Below are positions 16,524-25,966 of a stretch of 64,000 nucleotides of DNA, piece by piece. The translations under genes and the position numbers were made by a program. The notes beneath the pieces are model-generated. The model searched no databases. It had not been told where the DNA came from and worked only from the letters and a program-made list of their open reading frames with translations. The stretch comes from Blastocatellia bacterium AA13 (GTDB lineage: Bacteria > Acidobacteriota > Blastocatellia > UBA7656), in assembly GCA_003222245.1 (NCBI GenBank), contig QHVH01000029.1:17026-81025 (forward strand), read 5' to 3'. The number at the start of each line of letters is the position of its first letter. Position 1 is the first letter of the stretch.

Positions 16524-19109
16524 CTATCTCGCGTAATATCCCTTGCGGGCCTTGACCAGAGCATCCGGTTTGACGGACGCGACTCGCACTCGCCTGTAGC
16601 TGCCGTCGCGCTCCGGGTGAGTCGGATAGTAGCCGACGCTGTATACGGTTCGCAGCGCCGCCGCAACCTGATTGTAGACACCCGCGAGATCGCGAGCCTC
16701 TTTGGCGACAAACATCTGGCTCCCGGTCTCCTCGGCCATCTCGTTCAACTGCATTCTTGCCATCTCATAGTCTTGAGTCGAACCGTTCATTCTCTCGAAT
16801 ACCTCTTCTTCCTCGGTATCGAGATAAACGGGGAACACGAGAATATCGGACTCTTCCATACGCTGCATGAGGCGCTTGTATGGAACGCGCGACGGAAGAT
16901 AGAGGCGGCGCTCCTGTTGAAGCGAGTTGTCCACTCCATCCGTCATTACCACGACCGCGTTCCGCTGGCCCTGTGTTCCGCGGAGCGTGTTGCTCATCGC
17001 GAACCACAGCGCTTCATAGAAAGCGGTCCCGCCTTCGGCAACATCGATATTTTTGATTCTGCTCCTGAGCGACTCACGGTCGTTGGTGAGCGGAGAAATG
17101 ACCCGCACGGTCCGAGTAAAAGTGAGCACGGCGACTTTGTCATTTGGTCCGATGACATCGAGAAAGTGCAGGGCTGCTGCCTTCACTATATTCAGCTTGT
17201 CGTGGATCGATCCCGAAAGATCGAGCAGCAGAACCAAATTGAAGGGGGTGTTGGACGATGCGAAGAACTCGACCGTTTGAGGCTCGTTGTTCTCGAATAC
17301 GCGAAAGTCTTCGCGTTTGAGGCTTCCGAACGCCTTGCCGCTTCGATCGGTGACGCTTACGTTGAGGTTGACCAGTGCGGATTCGAGAACCAGCGGCGCT
17401 TCGTCGGATCCTGAGTCGGCAGGTCTGGATGCCGCGCTTGATTCCGGCTCAGACGACCGAGCCGGTCTCTCTCTCTTGAGACTGGGAGGCTCGCCGGCGC
17501 GAGCAATTGAAGGAGGATCGTCGGCATCCGCGGTTCCATTCCGAGGGTCTGTTGATGACGGCGATGCATTTCGAGCCGGCAGCGATTTATCCGAATCGAT
17601 CTCGTCCCTGCTCGACTTCGCGCGCGGGTTATTTGCGCTGTCGTCGGCATCGTATATCGTTCGCGACTGGGACTGGCGATCCGCGCTCTTGCCGCTCCGC
17701 GAATTCGGAGGAAGGATCTTCACCGAGAGGCCCATCGAGTCATCATCGTATCCGCTCTGCTTTTGATCGCGTTCGAACGGCCCGCCTTTGGTCGAAGAAG
17801 CAGAATTCGCGTTGCGTTTATTGCCGCCGAGCGAAGTGGACGCGCCCTGCCGGTCGGGATAATCGGGAGCATTTTGATAGCTCGGACGCGGCGGGGAGTC
17901 GTGATCCGTATCCTGCGTTCGTTCTATATCGGTCGCCTGAGAAGGCGGGTTTCTGGGAACCGGTCTCAGATTGCCGTCGCTGTCGTACGTATACTTGGTG
18001 TAGTCCATTCCCTGCGAGGAAGGGGACGGACGGTGCGCGTCCTCGCGGCGAGAGACACCGGATGGAATTATCCTGACCGAGAGGCCCATGCCATCTTCCG
18101 AATTCGAGTCCTGTTTTTGATCGCGCTCAAACGGGCCGCCCTTGGTCTCGCTTGCCGAATTGGATTTTCGTTTGCCTCCACCGAGCGCCATCGAGTTCGG
18201 GTTTGGCTGGCTGAGATCGTCGGGAATATTTACCGCACCCGAGTCGTAAGAACCCTTGTCTTTTGATTTGTCTCGTCCGGACGATTTCGTAGACGAGCTC
18301 GCGGACTTGAATGAATCGATATCCGAATCAGCGGTTCCCGAGGCGGTGCGGCTCGCGGGCATTGCATCCGCGCTGCCGGGAGCCGCGTTGACTACGAGGG
18401 ATCGAACATCATTCTTTGCGGCTGCGGAATGAGTCGAATGATCCGCGGCCATAAGGTTGATGTTGCCGGCCTCGCTGTTGAGAACAATTTGTCCCTTGCC
18501 TTGACCGAGCGTACCTTGAAGCCAATGAGAGCCTGACCGGTCCATCGCCTTCAGCGGAATGGCGGACCGAACATTTCCGCGAGTCGAATGCATCGACACC
18601 TGCGCGTCGTCCAATTGCGGGACTGCATATCCAATATTGCCCGTTGTGGTTTGAATCAGCGCTCCCGAGAGCGAGCCGCTGACGTCGACGGCGGAAGAGC
18701 CGCCGGTAATTTCAACGCGGCATTGTCTGGGAACGTAAGCGGTCACATCTATGCGGCCGCCGCGATTGGATTGCTTGCAATCGACAACAACCATATTTCC
18801 GGCGCTCATGAGAACCAACTCAGATGGGTCTATTCGAGCGCTGCCGTCGCCCTTCTTCTCGGCGATCACGCGAACCGTCTGCGCATCCCAGGCTCGCACC
18901 TGAGTAGCGCCGCGTGCGTTTTCAATTCGAACCGTGCCGCCAATGGGCAATGTGAATGTTTCGACTCGTGTAGCGGGTTCCTGCGCAATTATTGATTGCA
19001 CCGCTAAGAAAGAGAGCAACAGGAATGGTAATCGGCTTATGCCGCGCGCGCTCTGTTCAAGTGAGAACCTGCTAGACGCGCGCCGCTCGATGGGGGTCAG
19101 AGCTTTCAT
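16524..19109 (-). CDS. secreted VWFA-related domain protein with adhesin-like N-terminus
   Basis: An 861-residue exported protein. After a signal sequence (FLLLSFLAVQSIIAQ), residues about 50-200 form a repetitive beta region with the TTTGNIGYAV and STRGNVRSAI patterns of DUF4097-type putative adhesins. A long serine/charged disordered region follows, with one segment duplicated (GGPFERDQKQ twice, each followed by MGLSVRI or MGLSVKI). Residues from about 580 to 860 are a von Willebrand A domain of the acidobacterial 'VWFA-related' type, with the metal site DLSGS near 630 and VVMTDGVDN further on. It is probably a surface or periplasmic binding protein. It is followed on the same strand by a shorter paralogue upstream at 19265-21040. 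Confidence 0.85.
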   Translation of the reverse strand: MKALTPIERRASSRFSLEQSARGISRLPFLLLSFLAVQSIIAQEPATRVETFTLPIGGTVRIENARGATQVRAWDAQTVRVIAEKKGDGSARIDPSELVLMSAGNMVVVDCKQSNRGGRIDVTAYVPRQCRVEITGGSSAVDVSGSLSGALIQTTTGNIGYAVPQLDDAQVSMHSTRGNVRSAIPLKAMDRSGSHWLQGTLGQGKGQIVLNSEAGNINLMAADHSTHSAAAKNDVRSLVVNAAPGSADAMPASRTASGTADSDIDSFKSASSSTKSSGRDKSKDKGSYDSGAVNIPDDLSQPNPNSMALGGGKRKSNSASETKGGPFERDQKQDSNSEDGMGLSVRIIPSGVSRREDAHRPSPSSQGMDYTKYTYDSDGNLRPVPRNPPSQATDIERTQDTDHDSPPRPSYQNAPDYPDRQGASTSLGGNKRNANSASSTKGGPFERDQKQSGYDDDSMGLSVKILPPNSRSGKSADRQSQSRTIYDADDSANNPRAKSSRDEIDSDKSLPARNASPSSTDPRNGTADADDPPSIARAGEPPSLKRERPARSSEPESSAASRPADSGSDEAPLVLESALVNLNVSVTDRSGKAFGSLKREDFRVFENNEPQTVEFFASSNTPFNLVLLLDLSGSIHDKLNIVKAAALHFLDVIGPNDKVAVLTFTRTVRVISPLTNDRESLRSRIKNIDVAEGGTAFYEALWFAMSNTLRGTQGQRNAVVVMTDGVDNSLQQERRLYLPSRVPYKRLMQRMEESDILVFPVYLDTEEEEVFERMNGSTQDYEMARMQLNEMAEETGSQMFVAKEARDLAGVYNQVAAALRTVYSVGYYPTHPERDGSYRRVRVASVKPDALVKARKGYYAR

Positions 19110-19264
19110 TATGCGCCTCCGAATCTATTGTCTTAGAGAGAGAATGCGCGAATGAATTGATTCTCTTATACGCCGTGAATCGAGTCAAACATAGTCGATA
19201 TACCCCACGCAGGTTATCGATTAATGCAGGTGGACAGGCGGCGCTTCCGGGAATTTAAGGAAGA

Positions 19265-21040
19265 CTAATGGCCTTTTGTTACGTCTCGCGCATCGTAGCC
19301 GCGGCGACATCGCACAATTATGTCCGGTCGATTGGGCACGTGAACGCGAAGCGCTCGATAACCGCCGTTTGAGAGCGCGTTGGTGGGATAGTAACTGATC
19401 ACATAAACGTGACGGAGTTCTTCGGCTATCTGCCTTGCAAGGCGCGAGAGGTCGTGGACGCCTTGAGCGTCATAGACAGGGCCGCCGCCGGCGGCTGCAA
19501 CATCGGACATGAAATCACCAGCCGCGCGGCCGCGGCGACGCTGCGGAGGGAATGCCGCCGCCGAACTCACGCCCGCGGGCCCAGTAGAAGTATGGTTGAG
19601 ATTAAAGTGTCCGCCCGGGCGGCGCGGCCAAGGCCATGGAAAAGGAAAGGGTAAAGGAAGCGGATTTCTAGTTCGAGGGAAGGGCCATGGCAAGTTGTTC
19701 CCTCCTCCCGCGCCGGCCGAACCGCTGCCGGGATATCGCAGGCCGTAGACCAGGACTTCGGATTCGGAAACGGCGCTCACTGCATCGTCATAGCTCGCGT
19801 GAGAGCTCGTAGTGTCTTCGCCGTCAGAGAACAGTATCAACGCCTTTCGGCCCTCGACTCCCGTCATTCTTCTGGTGACGGTGTCATAGACGGCTTCGTA
19901 GACGCTCGTGCCCGATCCTGTGTGCGCCTCCTGAATAGCGTATTCCAATGTGCGCCGGTCGCTCGTGAAGTCGGTCAGAAATCGAACGCGGCGATCGAAC
20001 GATACCACCATAACGCGATCCTGCGGACGAAGCTGGCGGATGAATTCGAGCGCTGCGTCTTGAATATCCGAGAGATTACCGGAGACGCTGGGGCTCACGT
20101 CCAGGAGCAGCGCGACACTGAAGGGCACTTCTTCGCTCGAGAAAAACGCGACTTCCTGTTTGACGCCGTCTTCATACAAGTCGAAGTCGCGCTGAGATAG
20201 CTTGGGGATATACCTGCCGTTGCGATCGCTTACAAGAAGCGGAATATTGACAAGGGTAGAGCTCAACTTCACGGTATCGTCGGAGCCGGATCCCGAGGGC
20301 GATGGATCAGATCTTCGAGGAGAGTTCGTCTGATCGCCGTTCTCTTGACGCGGGCGATCTTCGGCAGGCGTCGTAGACGAAGGCGAGCGCTTCAATACGG
20401 GGCGTTCACGCTCCTGCGACTGAGGCGCGGATGAAGGCTCGCGTTTTAGGACCGGCGGTTCCCTCCCATCTCGCGGCCGGGTTGCCGGAGGCAGATCATA
20501 AGAGCTGTCGCTTGGACCAGATCGGTCGTTTGAACGGGGGGCGGGATCCGCGGTAGTGCGGTCATCCGCTCCAGTACGGCTACGCGGTTCGGTCGACGTG
20601 GAAGAGATGCGAGGAGTCGAACGCCGGGAAGAGCCCCGATTCTCGCTCCCAGTCGATGTCTCCACGGACGGTCTGTCGAAAGGAGGCGGTTCAGCAGTCG
20701 ATTTGTCCTGAACCGGAACCCGGTCTTCGACTTCGCGCCTGGAGCGATCGGGGTCTCTGGTCGTATCTCCCGCTTTCGGATTTGCTGGGCCGCCGCCCGC
20801 TTTTTCGCTGCTTGAATCACCTGAGGTCGGGCGCGAGTCGTCGGAGTTTTGATTTTCCGGCGTGGGCACGCCGTTTTTACCGCGTCGAGGCGACTGGGCT
20901 TGACCCGTCTGGCCGCAAACCGGTTGACCCGACATCATCAAGAGAGCCGAGATGAGTCCGATGGCAAGAAAGGAGCGAGAACTGCTCTGGCGAATTAGAA
21001 TCATACGCCGATTGGTCGAAAACATTAGCCGGGCCCTCAA
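19265..21040 (-). CDS. secreted VWFA-related domain protein
   Basis: A 591-residue paralogue of the 861-residue gene. A signal peptide (FLAIGLISALLMMSGQPVCG) leads into about 200 residues of Ser/Arg/Pro-rich disordered sequence. A VWA domain follows with LLLDVSPSVSG near residue 310 (DxSxS of the MIDAS site) and LILFSDGEDTTS further on. A proline/tryptophan-rich insert (LPLPFPFPWPWPRRPGG) interrupts the domain near residue 480, which is unusual. The C-terminal YVISYYPTN and VHVPNRPDIIVRCRRGYDAR motifs match the end of the acidobacterial family. The start could also be the internal methionine at residue 6 or 13. Probably exported. The partner is unknown. Confidence 0.82.
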   Translation of the reverse strand: MRARLMFSTNRRMILIRQSSSRSFLAIGLISALLMMSGQPVCGQTGQAQSPRRGKNGVPTPENQNSDDSRPTSGDSSSEKAGGGPANPKAGDTTRDPDRSRREVEDRVPVQDKSTAEPPPFDRPSVETSTGSENRGSSRRSTPRISSTSTEPRSRTGADDRTTADPAPRSNDRSGPSDSSYDLPPATRPRDGREPPVLKREPSSAPQSQERERPVLKRSPSSTTPAEDRPRQENGDQTNSPRRSDPSPSGSGSDDTVKLSSTLVNIPLLVSDRNGRYIPKLSQRDFDLYEDGVKQEVAFFSSEEVPFSVALLLDVSPSVSGNLSDIQDAALEFIRQLRPQDRVMVVSFDRRVRFLTDFTSDRRTLEYAIQEAHTGSGTSVYEAVYDTVTRRMTGVEGRKALILFSDGEDTTSSHASYDDAVSAVSESEVLVYGLRYPGSGSAGAGGGNNLPWPFPRTRNPLPLPFPFPWPWPRRPGGHFNLNHTSTGPAGVSSAAAFPPQRRRGRAAGDFMSDVAAAGGGPVYDAQGVHDLSRLARQIAEELRHVYVISYYPTNALSNGGYRALRVHVPNRPDIIVRCRRGYDARDVTKGH

Positions 21041-21316
21041 AACAGGACAGGAAACGCTAAATCTTAACTAGAACAAGAAATCAGAGTGTGAGGTATCGGA
21101 GAATCTACCAGTTCTGGCGCTGCACGAAAACCCCGGCTTGTGATGCTGACCGCGAAGGGCGCGTGGCCCGTCGCGCAGGGACTTTTGCAAAAAGGCCCAT
21201 GGTATTTAGAACATAGCTGTCAAGCCGGACACACGAGGATCGTCCGCTTGCCTCGGTCCAATCGATGGGGTAAAAAAGAACGAGCGACAGAGATTTCATC
21301 GGCAGGCAAAGAGATC

Positions 21317-21665
21317 ATGACGGAGAAACTGAGGGAACTTGATACAGTCGAAGATTTGGACGCGGCAATCGCCGAGTCTCACAATAAGACGGTTCTCGTA
21401 TTCAAGCACAGCACGACCTGTCCTATTAGCCTGAGCCTTTCGCGAATTCGAGAGTTTTCTCCTTGAAGCGAATCCAGCTACAACCTACACGCTCATCACA
21501 GTCCAGCGAAGCAGACAAGTTTCGAACGAAGCGGCAGCCCGTCTGAGCGTGCCTCACGAGAGTCCACAAGCTATTCTGATACGGAATGGACGGCCTGTTT
21601 GGAATGCATCGCACTTCGAGATTACGCAGGCATCCCTGATTCAGGCAGTTGCTGAAGCGGGCTGA
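21317..21665 (+). pseudogene. YtxJ-like (bacilliredoxin-family) gene with frameshift
   Basis: The first part reads MTEKLRELDTVEDLDAAIAE, then VLVFKHSTTCPISLS, typical of the YtxJ/DUF2847 thioredoxin-fold family with its single active cysteine (TTCPIS). The frame then runs out near 21470. From about 21438 another frame continues the same protein: REFESFLLEANP, then TYTLITVQRSRQVSNEAAAR and the end SLIQAVAEAG. A net gain of one base (or loss of two) near 21436 separates the halves. Rejoined, they give about 115 residues, the usual family length. Either a sequencing error or a recently broken gene. The intact protein would be a cytoplasmic thiol-redox factor. Confidence 0.75.
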
Positions 21666-21816
21666 CGACTCCGACAACCGCAAATAAACCGGCGCCGATA
21701 AACAGGCTTTGCGATCGACCGATTCCTCTGAAACCGCGGGCGCTTTGTGTATGTTTATATCGCGGTGATAAGATAAACACGCCAGCGGGTCCTGCCTCGC
21801 AGCACGGAGAAGGCTT

Positions 21817-22554
21817 ATGAAGGAATGCCCCGTCTGTAGCGAATCATTTCCAAACGAACTCAGATTCTGCGATATCGATGGTACTCGCCTCATTAGAAAA
21901 GGCGACGGAGGCGAGCCGCGAGGACGGTTGTGGTCCCTGCTCGGAGCCGGATTGCTCGTCGGAGCGCTCGTAATAACCGGCGCCACAATCTTCTTTTTTC
22001 CAAAGACCCGAAATACTCCCGCAGCGCCGATCACTACATCTTCCGGAAGCGTAACTCCTCCTCGGGCGACGACACCTTCAGAGACAGCCGAGAAAGCCGC
22101 CTCGACCGAGGTTGCGGAGCAAGCTCCGTCTCGCGACGATCTCAAGCCTGCCGGCGCTGCTAGAACATTGCCGGATGGCAGCACGGTTCAACCGAAGCGG
22201 AAGGACGCCAATCCGTCGGAGACGACCGACGAGACAGCCGGCGCTGATTCGAACCCGAAGGCGGCGCCGAAACCGGATCAATCGGACGAAAAGCCCGATC
22301 ATACGGCCGGCGGTAACAAAACCGCGGAACCCGCGCCGGTAAAAGCCGGCCCGAGCGATTCGGCGGCTGCCAGGCCGCCCAATCCTGCTCCAGCCAAAGA
22401 AACCGCTTCAAAGAACGAGGCGTCTACGGCCGATCCAAAGAAGGATCCGAAGCGGGCGGCCAAAGCAGGCGACAAGGATCCAAACAGCAACAAGAAAGAC
22501 GAAAAGAAGGGCGGGTTTTTCCGGGTATTCAAGAAAATATTTGGAAAGAACTGA
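21817..22554 (+). CDS. zinc-ribbon, single-pass membrane protein with disordered tail
   Basis: A 245-residue protein. It starts with a zinc-binding motif (CPVCSESFPNELRFCDIDG; three cysteines and an aspartate), then a single transmembrane helix (LLGAGLLVGALVITGATIFFF, about residues 42-62). About 170 residues follow of Lys/Ala/Pro/Asp-rich low-complexity sequence, ending in a basic, aromatic patch (KKGGFFRVFKKIFGKN) that could bind membrane or nucleic acid. GGAGAAGG precedes the ATG. The function is unknown. The N-terminus closely resembles that of the protein encoded at 26719-27801, so they are distant paralogues. Confidence 0.75.
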   Translation: MKECPVCSESFPNELRFCDIDGTRLIRKGDGGEPRGRLWSLLGAGLLVGALVITGATIFFFPKTRNTPAAPITTSSGSVTPPRATTPSETAEKAASTEVAEQAPSRDDLKPAGAARTLPDGSTVQPKRKDANPSETTDETAGADSNPKAAPKPDQSDEKPDHTAGGNKTAEPAPVKAGPSDSAAARPPNPAPAKETASKNEASTADPKKDPKRAAKAGDKDPNSNKKDEKKGGFFRVFKKIFGKN

Positions 22555-22607
22555 TTTGTCGCTGTTGAGCCCATATCCCTATTCGCTGTGCTCGCCGAAA
22601 CCCACAC

Positions 22608-22623
22608 ACACAATATCTTGTAC
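22608..22623. promoter_or_regulatory. possible NrdR box
   Basis: The 16 bases 'acacaatatcttgtac' match the general NrdR consensus (acaCwATATwGtgt type) at about 13 of 16 positions. They lie just ahead of the promoter-like sequence facing the ribonucleotide reductase gene. NrdR commonly controls ribonucleotide reductases, but a second tandem box, usual for NrdR, is not seen. Confidence 0.3.
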
Positions 22624-22630
22624 TTTTTGA

Positions 22631-22659
22631 TTGACAGAGCGGAGTGCTTGGAGTAGACT
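22631..22659 (+). promoter_or_regulatory. candidate promoter for nrdJ
   Basis: A consensus -35 box TTGACA (22631-22636), a 17-base spacer and TAGACT (22654-22659) as -10. Transcription starting near 22667 would give nrdJ an untranslated leader of almost 400 bases. Closer promoters are possible in the AT-rich stretch just before the gene (near 23020-23040). Confidence 0.4.
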
Positions 22660-23063
22660 TCAGCCCACCTAAAAAGCAGGACAGCTCGCTGTTTTTGAGT
22701 TTCAGACCAGACCTGAACTCGAAACCTGAGTGGGATTCAGTTGATGATTGCAGGGGGAGTTTCTCCTCACCGTAGCATCGAGCATTTCTCAAGGGAGAGC
22801 ATTTCTCACGGGAAATCGCTAGTGTGGAGTAGTGACATTTAAGCAGATCCTTTAATACGACCCGGCTGTGCAGGAAGACTCAGGCCGGGTTGCAAAGTCT
22901 AATCAGGGAACGCGAACGATTAACTCATCATCGCTTATGGTGGATATGGTGTCGACAGAGCTGCTTCTGAGCACGCAGGGAGTGGAAACCTCTTCTTTCG
23001 ATAAACCAACTGCCCGGAAAAATAAGTTAAAATAGTAAGTCAAACAGATGGAAAGGGGACAGG

Positions 23064-25742
23064 ATGAGCAGCCGATCTATTGGTGATCTTCGGGATGAAT
23101 CAGCGGCCGGAAGGAAGCCGGGACTGGATGACGCGATTTCGACTGCGCCGGACGCGGATCTTCGGTCGGCGAGAAGAGAGACAAACGAACTCAACGAGCT
23201 CGGGCAAAAGATATTCCTCGACAGGTACGCTCTGAAAGACATGACCAAACGTACGCTCTCCGTGGGCGATATGGTCATAGTTTGTGTCGATGTAAAAACC
23301 GGACAGCGTGAAATAGGCGCCGTGAGAAAGATAAACGCGGGCCGTGTGAACGTCGAGCTGCGCGACGGATCCGAAATAGATTGTCTTTCCGAACACGTCT
23401 CGAAGCCAATAGAAACCGATCCCGAACAGATGATGGAGCGCGTCGCTCGCGGAATAGCCGCCGTCGAAGGCGATCGCGCCGATGAGTGGTATGAGAACTT
23501 CCGATGGCTGCTCAATGGTTGGAAATTTGTACCTGCCGGGAGGATCCTGACCGCCGCCGGAACCGATCAACAGCTAACATTCTATAACTGCTATGTGATT
23601 CCATCTCCCAAGGATTCACGGCGCGGCATAGTCGAGACGCTGTCGCAGATGATGGAAATAATGTCTCGCGGCGGCGGAGTCGGCATCAACGTCAGCAGTC
23701 TGCGGCCGCGTCATTCCTATGTAAAAGGCGTCAATGGCCGTTCCTCGGGCTCGGTTTCGTGGGGCGCGCTATATTCATTTGTCACCGGATTGATCGAACA
23801 GGGAGGATCGAGGCGCGGAGCATTGATGCTCATTCTGAACTGCTGGCATCCCGATGTTATGGAGTTCATCGGCTCCAAACGCGAGGCGGGAAAGATAACC
23901 AATGCCAACATATCGGTGGGAATAACCGATGCATTCATGGACGCGGTGCATAACGACGCGGATTGGGATCTGATCTTCCCGGATCCCGCCGACCCGGACT
24001 ACGAGCAGGCATGGGACGGGAATCTCGACAAGTGGCTGGCCGCCGGAAAGAAGACCGTCGTTCACAGGACTCTGAAAGCCAGGCATATATGGGACTCCAT
24101 CATTGAATCGGCGTGGACCTCCGCGGAACCCGGAGTCTTTTTTCTCGAGCGGGCCAACCGGATGTCGAATTCGTGGTATTACGATTCGGGTTATCTCGGA
24201 TGCACCAACCCGTGCGGCGAACAGCCGCTGCCCGGCTACGGGGTCTGCAACCTCGGAGCAATCAATCTTGCCAAGTTCGTCCGCGGCGGCGACGTGGCCT
24301 GGGACGATCTCGGAAGGGCTGTTCGCTATGCCGTACGATTCCTGGACAATGTTATAGACGCAACCCCCTACTTTTTCGATCAGAACTACGTTCAGCAAAA
24401 ATCCGAGCGGCGCGTCGGGCTCAATACCATGGGTCTTGCGGAGATGATGATCCGGCTCGGCATAAGGTATGGAAGCGAAGAATCCACGAAGTTCATAGAT
24501 CGGCTCTATAGCTTTGTGGCAACCGAAGCCTATCACTCGTCGGCCGACATAGCCGCTGAAAAAGGCCCCTTTCCGCTCTTCGAAGCGGATCAATTCCTTG
24601 AATCAGGCTATATGCGCGGCATGCCCGACGACGTTCGCGGAGCCGTTCGCGACAAAGGGATTCGGAATGTCACTCTGTTGACTCAGGCGCCGAACGGCAC
24701 GATCGGCACGATGGTCGGTACATCCACGGGCATCGAGCCGTTTTACCACTGGAGCTATTTCAGGAAGTCGCGGCTGGGCAAACATGAAGAGAGGGTAAAG
24801 GTGATGGAGGAGTGGCAGCAGGCGCATCAAGGCGAATCGCTGCCCGGCTACTTCGTCACCGCAATGGATCTCGCACCCGAAGAACACGTGACCGTGCAAG
24901 CGGCGATTCAGCGGTGGGTGGACTCGTCGATTTCCAAGACCTGCAACCTGCCGAAGTCCTACACGGTAGATCAGACGCGCGAAATCTACGAGCTGTTATA
25001 CAGGAGCGGTTGCAAAGGTGGAACGATCTATCGCGACGGCTCGCGCGATGTGCAGGTTCTGAGTCTGAAGGAGGAGCCGGCCGAGACGAAATCGCACGAA
25101 ACTAAGGCGGTCGCGCAGCCGCTCGAGGATCAAGAAGATCGCAAAGTTTCTCGGCCCGAGCCGCCTCAAGCAGACAGCGCGCTAGTCCTGACCGAAGTCG
25201 GGCTTCAACCCAAGGTGCGACCGAGGCCTTACAAGCGCCGCGGGTATACGGTCAGCAAAGCCACGCCCTCAGGCACCGCCCACATAACGATGAACGAGGA
25301 CGAGGAGGGTGAGCCGTTCGAGGTATTTCTCGAGATTGGCAAGGCAGGCTCCGATCTTAAGGCTATGGCCGAGGCAATGGGCCGGCTTATGTCGCTCATT
25401 TTGAGGATGGCCTCTCCGGTGTCGCCCGTTGAGCGAGTAAACGAGATCGTAAAGCAGATTAGCGGAATCGGCGGCGCTCGGTCTTTGGGATTCGGCAAGC
25501 GCCGCGTGCTCTCGCTCCCGGACGCGGTTGGCCAGGCGCTTTCGGAAAATTATCAAGGAGTCAGTTACGGAACCGAGGAAGCGGGGCAGGGAGCAGAGAT
25601 GGGTACGGCAAGCGTACAGGCGCAGAAGCCCGCCGCCGGTTTATTGGCCTACGCTGATTTGTGTCCGAGCTGCGGAGACGTGGCCTTCGTTCGCGTGGAA
25701 GGATGTCAGACCTGCCACGGATGTGGTTACTCCGAGTGTTGA
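23064..25742 (+). CDS. nrdJ: class II (vitamin B12-dependent) ribonucleotide reductase
   Basis: An 892-residue enzyme that reduces ribonucleotides to deoxyribonucleotides with adenosylcobalamin as radical source, working with or without oxygen. Visible landmarks are the substrate-site region QLTFYNCYVIPSPKDSRRGI, the SRGGGVGINVSSLR stretch, the NPCGEQPLPGYGVCNLGAIN active-site segment near residue 382, and the QAPNGTIGTMVGTSTGIEP loop. The C-terminus carries a zinc ribbon (CPSCGDVAFVRVEGCQTCHGC) with the CGYSEC tail, whose cysteines re-reduce the active site. The N-terminal 70 residues are an extension seen in the long NrdJ subgroup. A ribosome-binding site (GGGGACAGG) precedes the ATG. A strong terminator follows. 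Confidence 0.96.
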   Translation: MSSRSIGDLRDESAAGRKPGLDDAISTAPDADLRSARRETNELNELGQKIFLDRYALKDMTKRTLSVGDMVIVCVDVKTGQREIGAVRKINAGRVNVELRDGSEIDCLSEHVSKPIETDPEQMMERVARGIAAVEGDRADEWYENFRWLLNGWKFVPAGRILTAAGTDQQLTFYNCYVIPSPKDSRRGIVETLSQMMEIMSRGGGVGINVSSLRPRHSYVKGVNGRSSGSVSWGALYSFVTGLIEQGGSRRGALMLILNCWHPDVMEFIGSKREAGKITNANISVGITDAFMDAVHNDADWDLIFPDPADPDYEQAWDGNLDKWLAAGKKTVVHRTLKARHIWDSIIESAWTSAEPGVFFLERANRMSNSWYYDSGYLGCTNPCGEQPLPGYGVCNLGAINLAKFVRGGDVAWDDLGRAVRYAVRFLDNVIDATPYFFDQNYVQQKSERRVGLNTMGLAEMMIRLGIRYGSEESTKFIDRLYSFVATEAYHSSADIAAEKGPFPLFEADQFLESGYMRGMPDDVRGAVRDKGIRNVTLLTQAPNGTIGTMVGTSTGIEPFYHWSYFRKSRLGKHEERVKVMEEWQQAHQGESLPGYFVTAMDLAPEEHVTVQAAIQRWVDSSISKTCNLPKSYTVDQTREIYELLYRSGCKGGTIYRDGSRDVQVLSLKEEPAETKSHETKAVAQPLEDQEDRKVSRPEPPQADSALVLTEVGLQPKVRPRPYKRRGYTVSKATPSGTAHITMNEDEEGEPFEVFLEIGKAGSDLKAMAEAMGRLMSLILRMASPVSPVERVNEIVKQISGIGGARSLGFGKRRVLSLPDAVGQALSENYQGVSYGTEEAGQGAEMGTASVQAQKPAAGLLAYADLCPSCGDVAFVRVEGCQTCHGCGYSEC

Positions 25743-25769
25743 AAAGTTTGCTATGTCCGCCCCCAACGA

Positions 25770-25805
25770 AAAGGGGCGAGCGCTTATTGCGCTCGCCCCT
25801 TTTTA
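25770..25805 (+). terminator. rho-independent terminator after nrdJ
   Basis: GGGGCGAGCGC, a 5-base loop (ttatt), GCGCTCGCCCC and then TTTTT. It is a textbook terminator, 28 bases after the nrdJ stop. Confidence 0.92.
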
Positions 25806-25966
25806 CCTTTAGAGCGACGAAGAATCAGGTGTTGGATAGGCAGGATCAAATATCCAAGCGCCTGTCTGTTCGGGTCTCGATTAGGACTACGTAAGAAGTT
25901 CGTCTATCAACGATCTTATATGCGATAATCAGCCGCTCACACAACTCCCGAAAGGAAACACGACAG

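Larger units (their letters stand above)
22555..23063. other. long leader/intergenic region upstream of nrdJ
   Basis: About 500 bases without a gene. It contains a promoter-like pair at 22631-22659, a possible NrdR-type site just upstream, a hairpin near 22860-22892 (acccggc pairs with gccgggt) and a small internal duplication ('gagcatttctca' twice near 22780-22810). No B12 box is present, so it is not another cobalamin riboswitch. Confidence 0.5.

Noticed and set aside
22840..23040. A second cobalamin riboswitch upstream of nrdJ
   Set aside because: There is a hairpin and GC-rich sequence, but no B12 box and no conserved core like that at 14491-14696.
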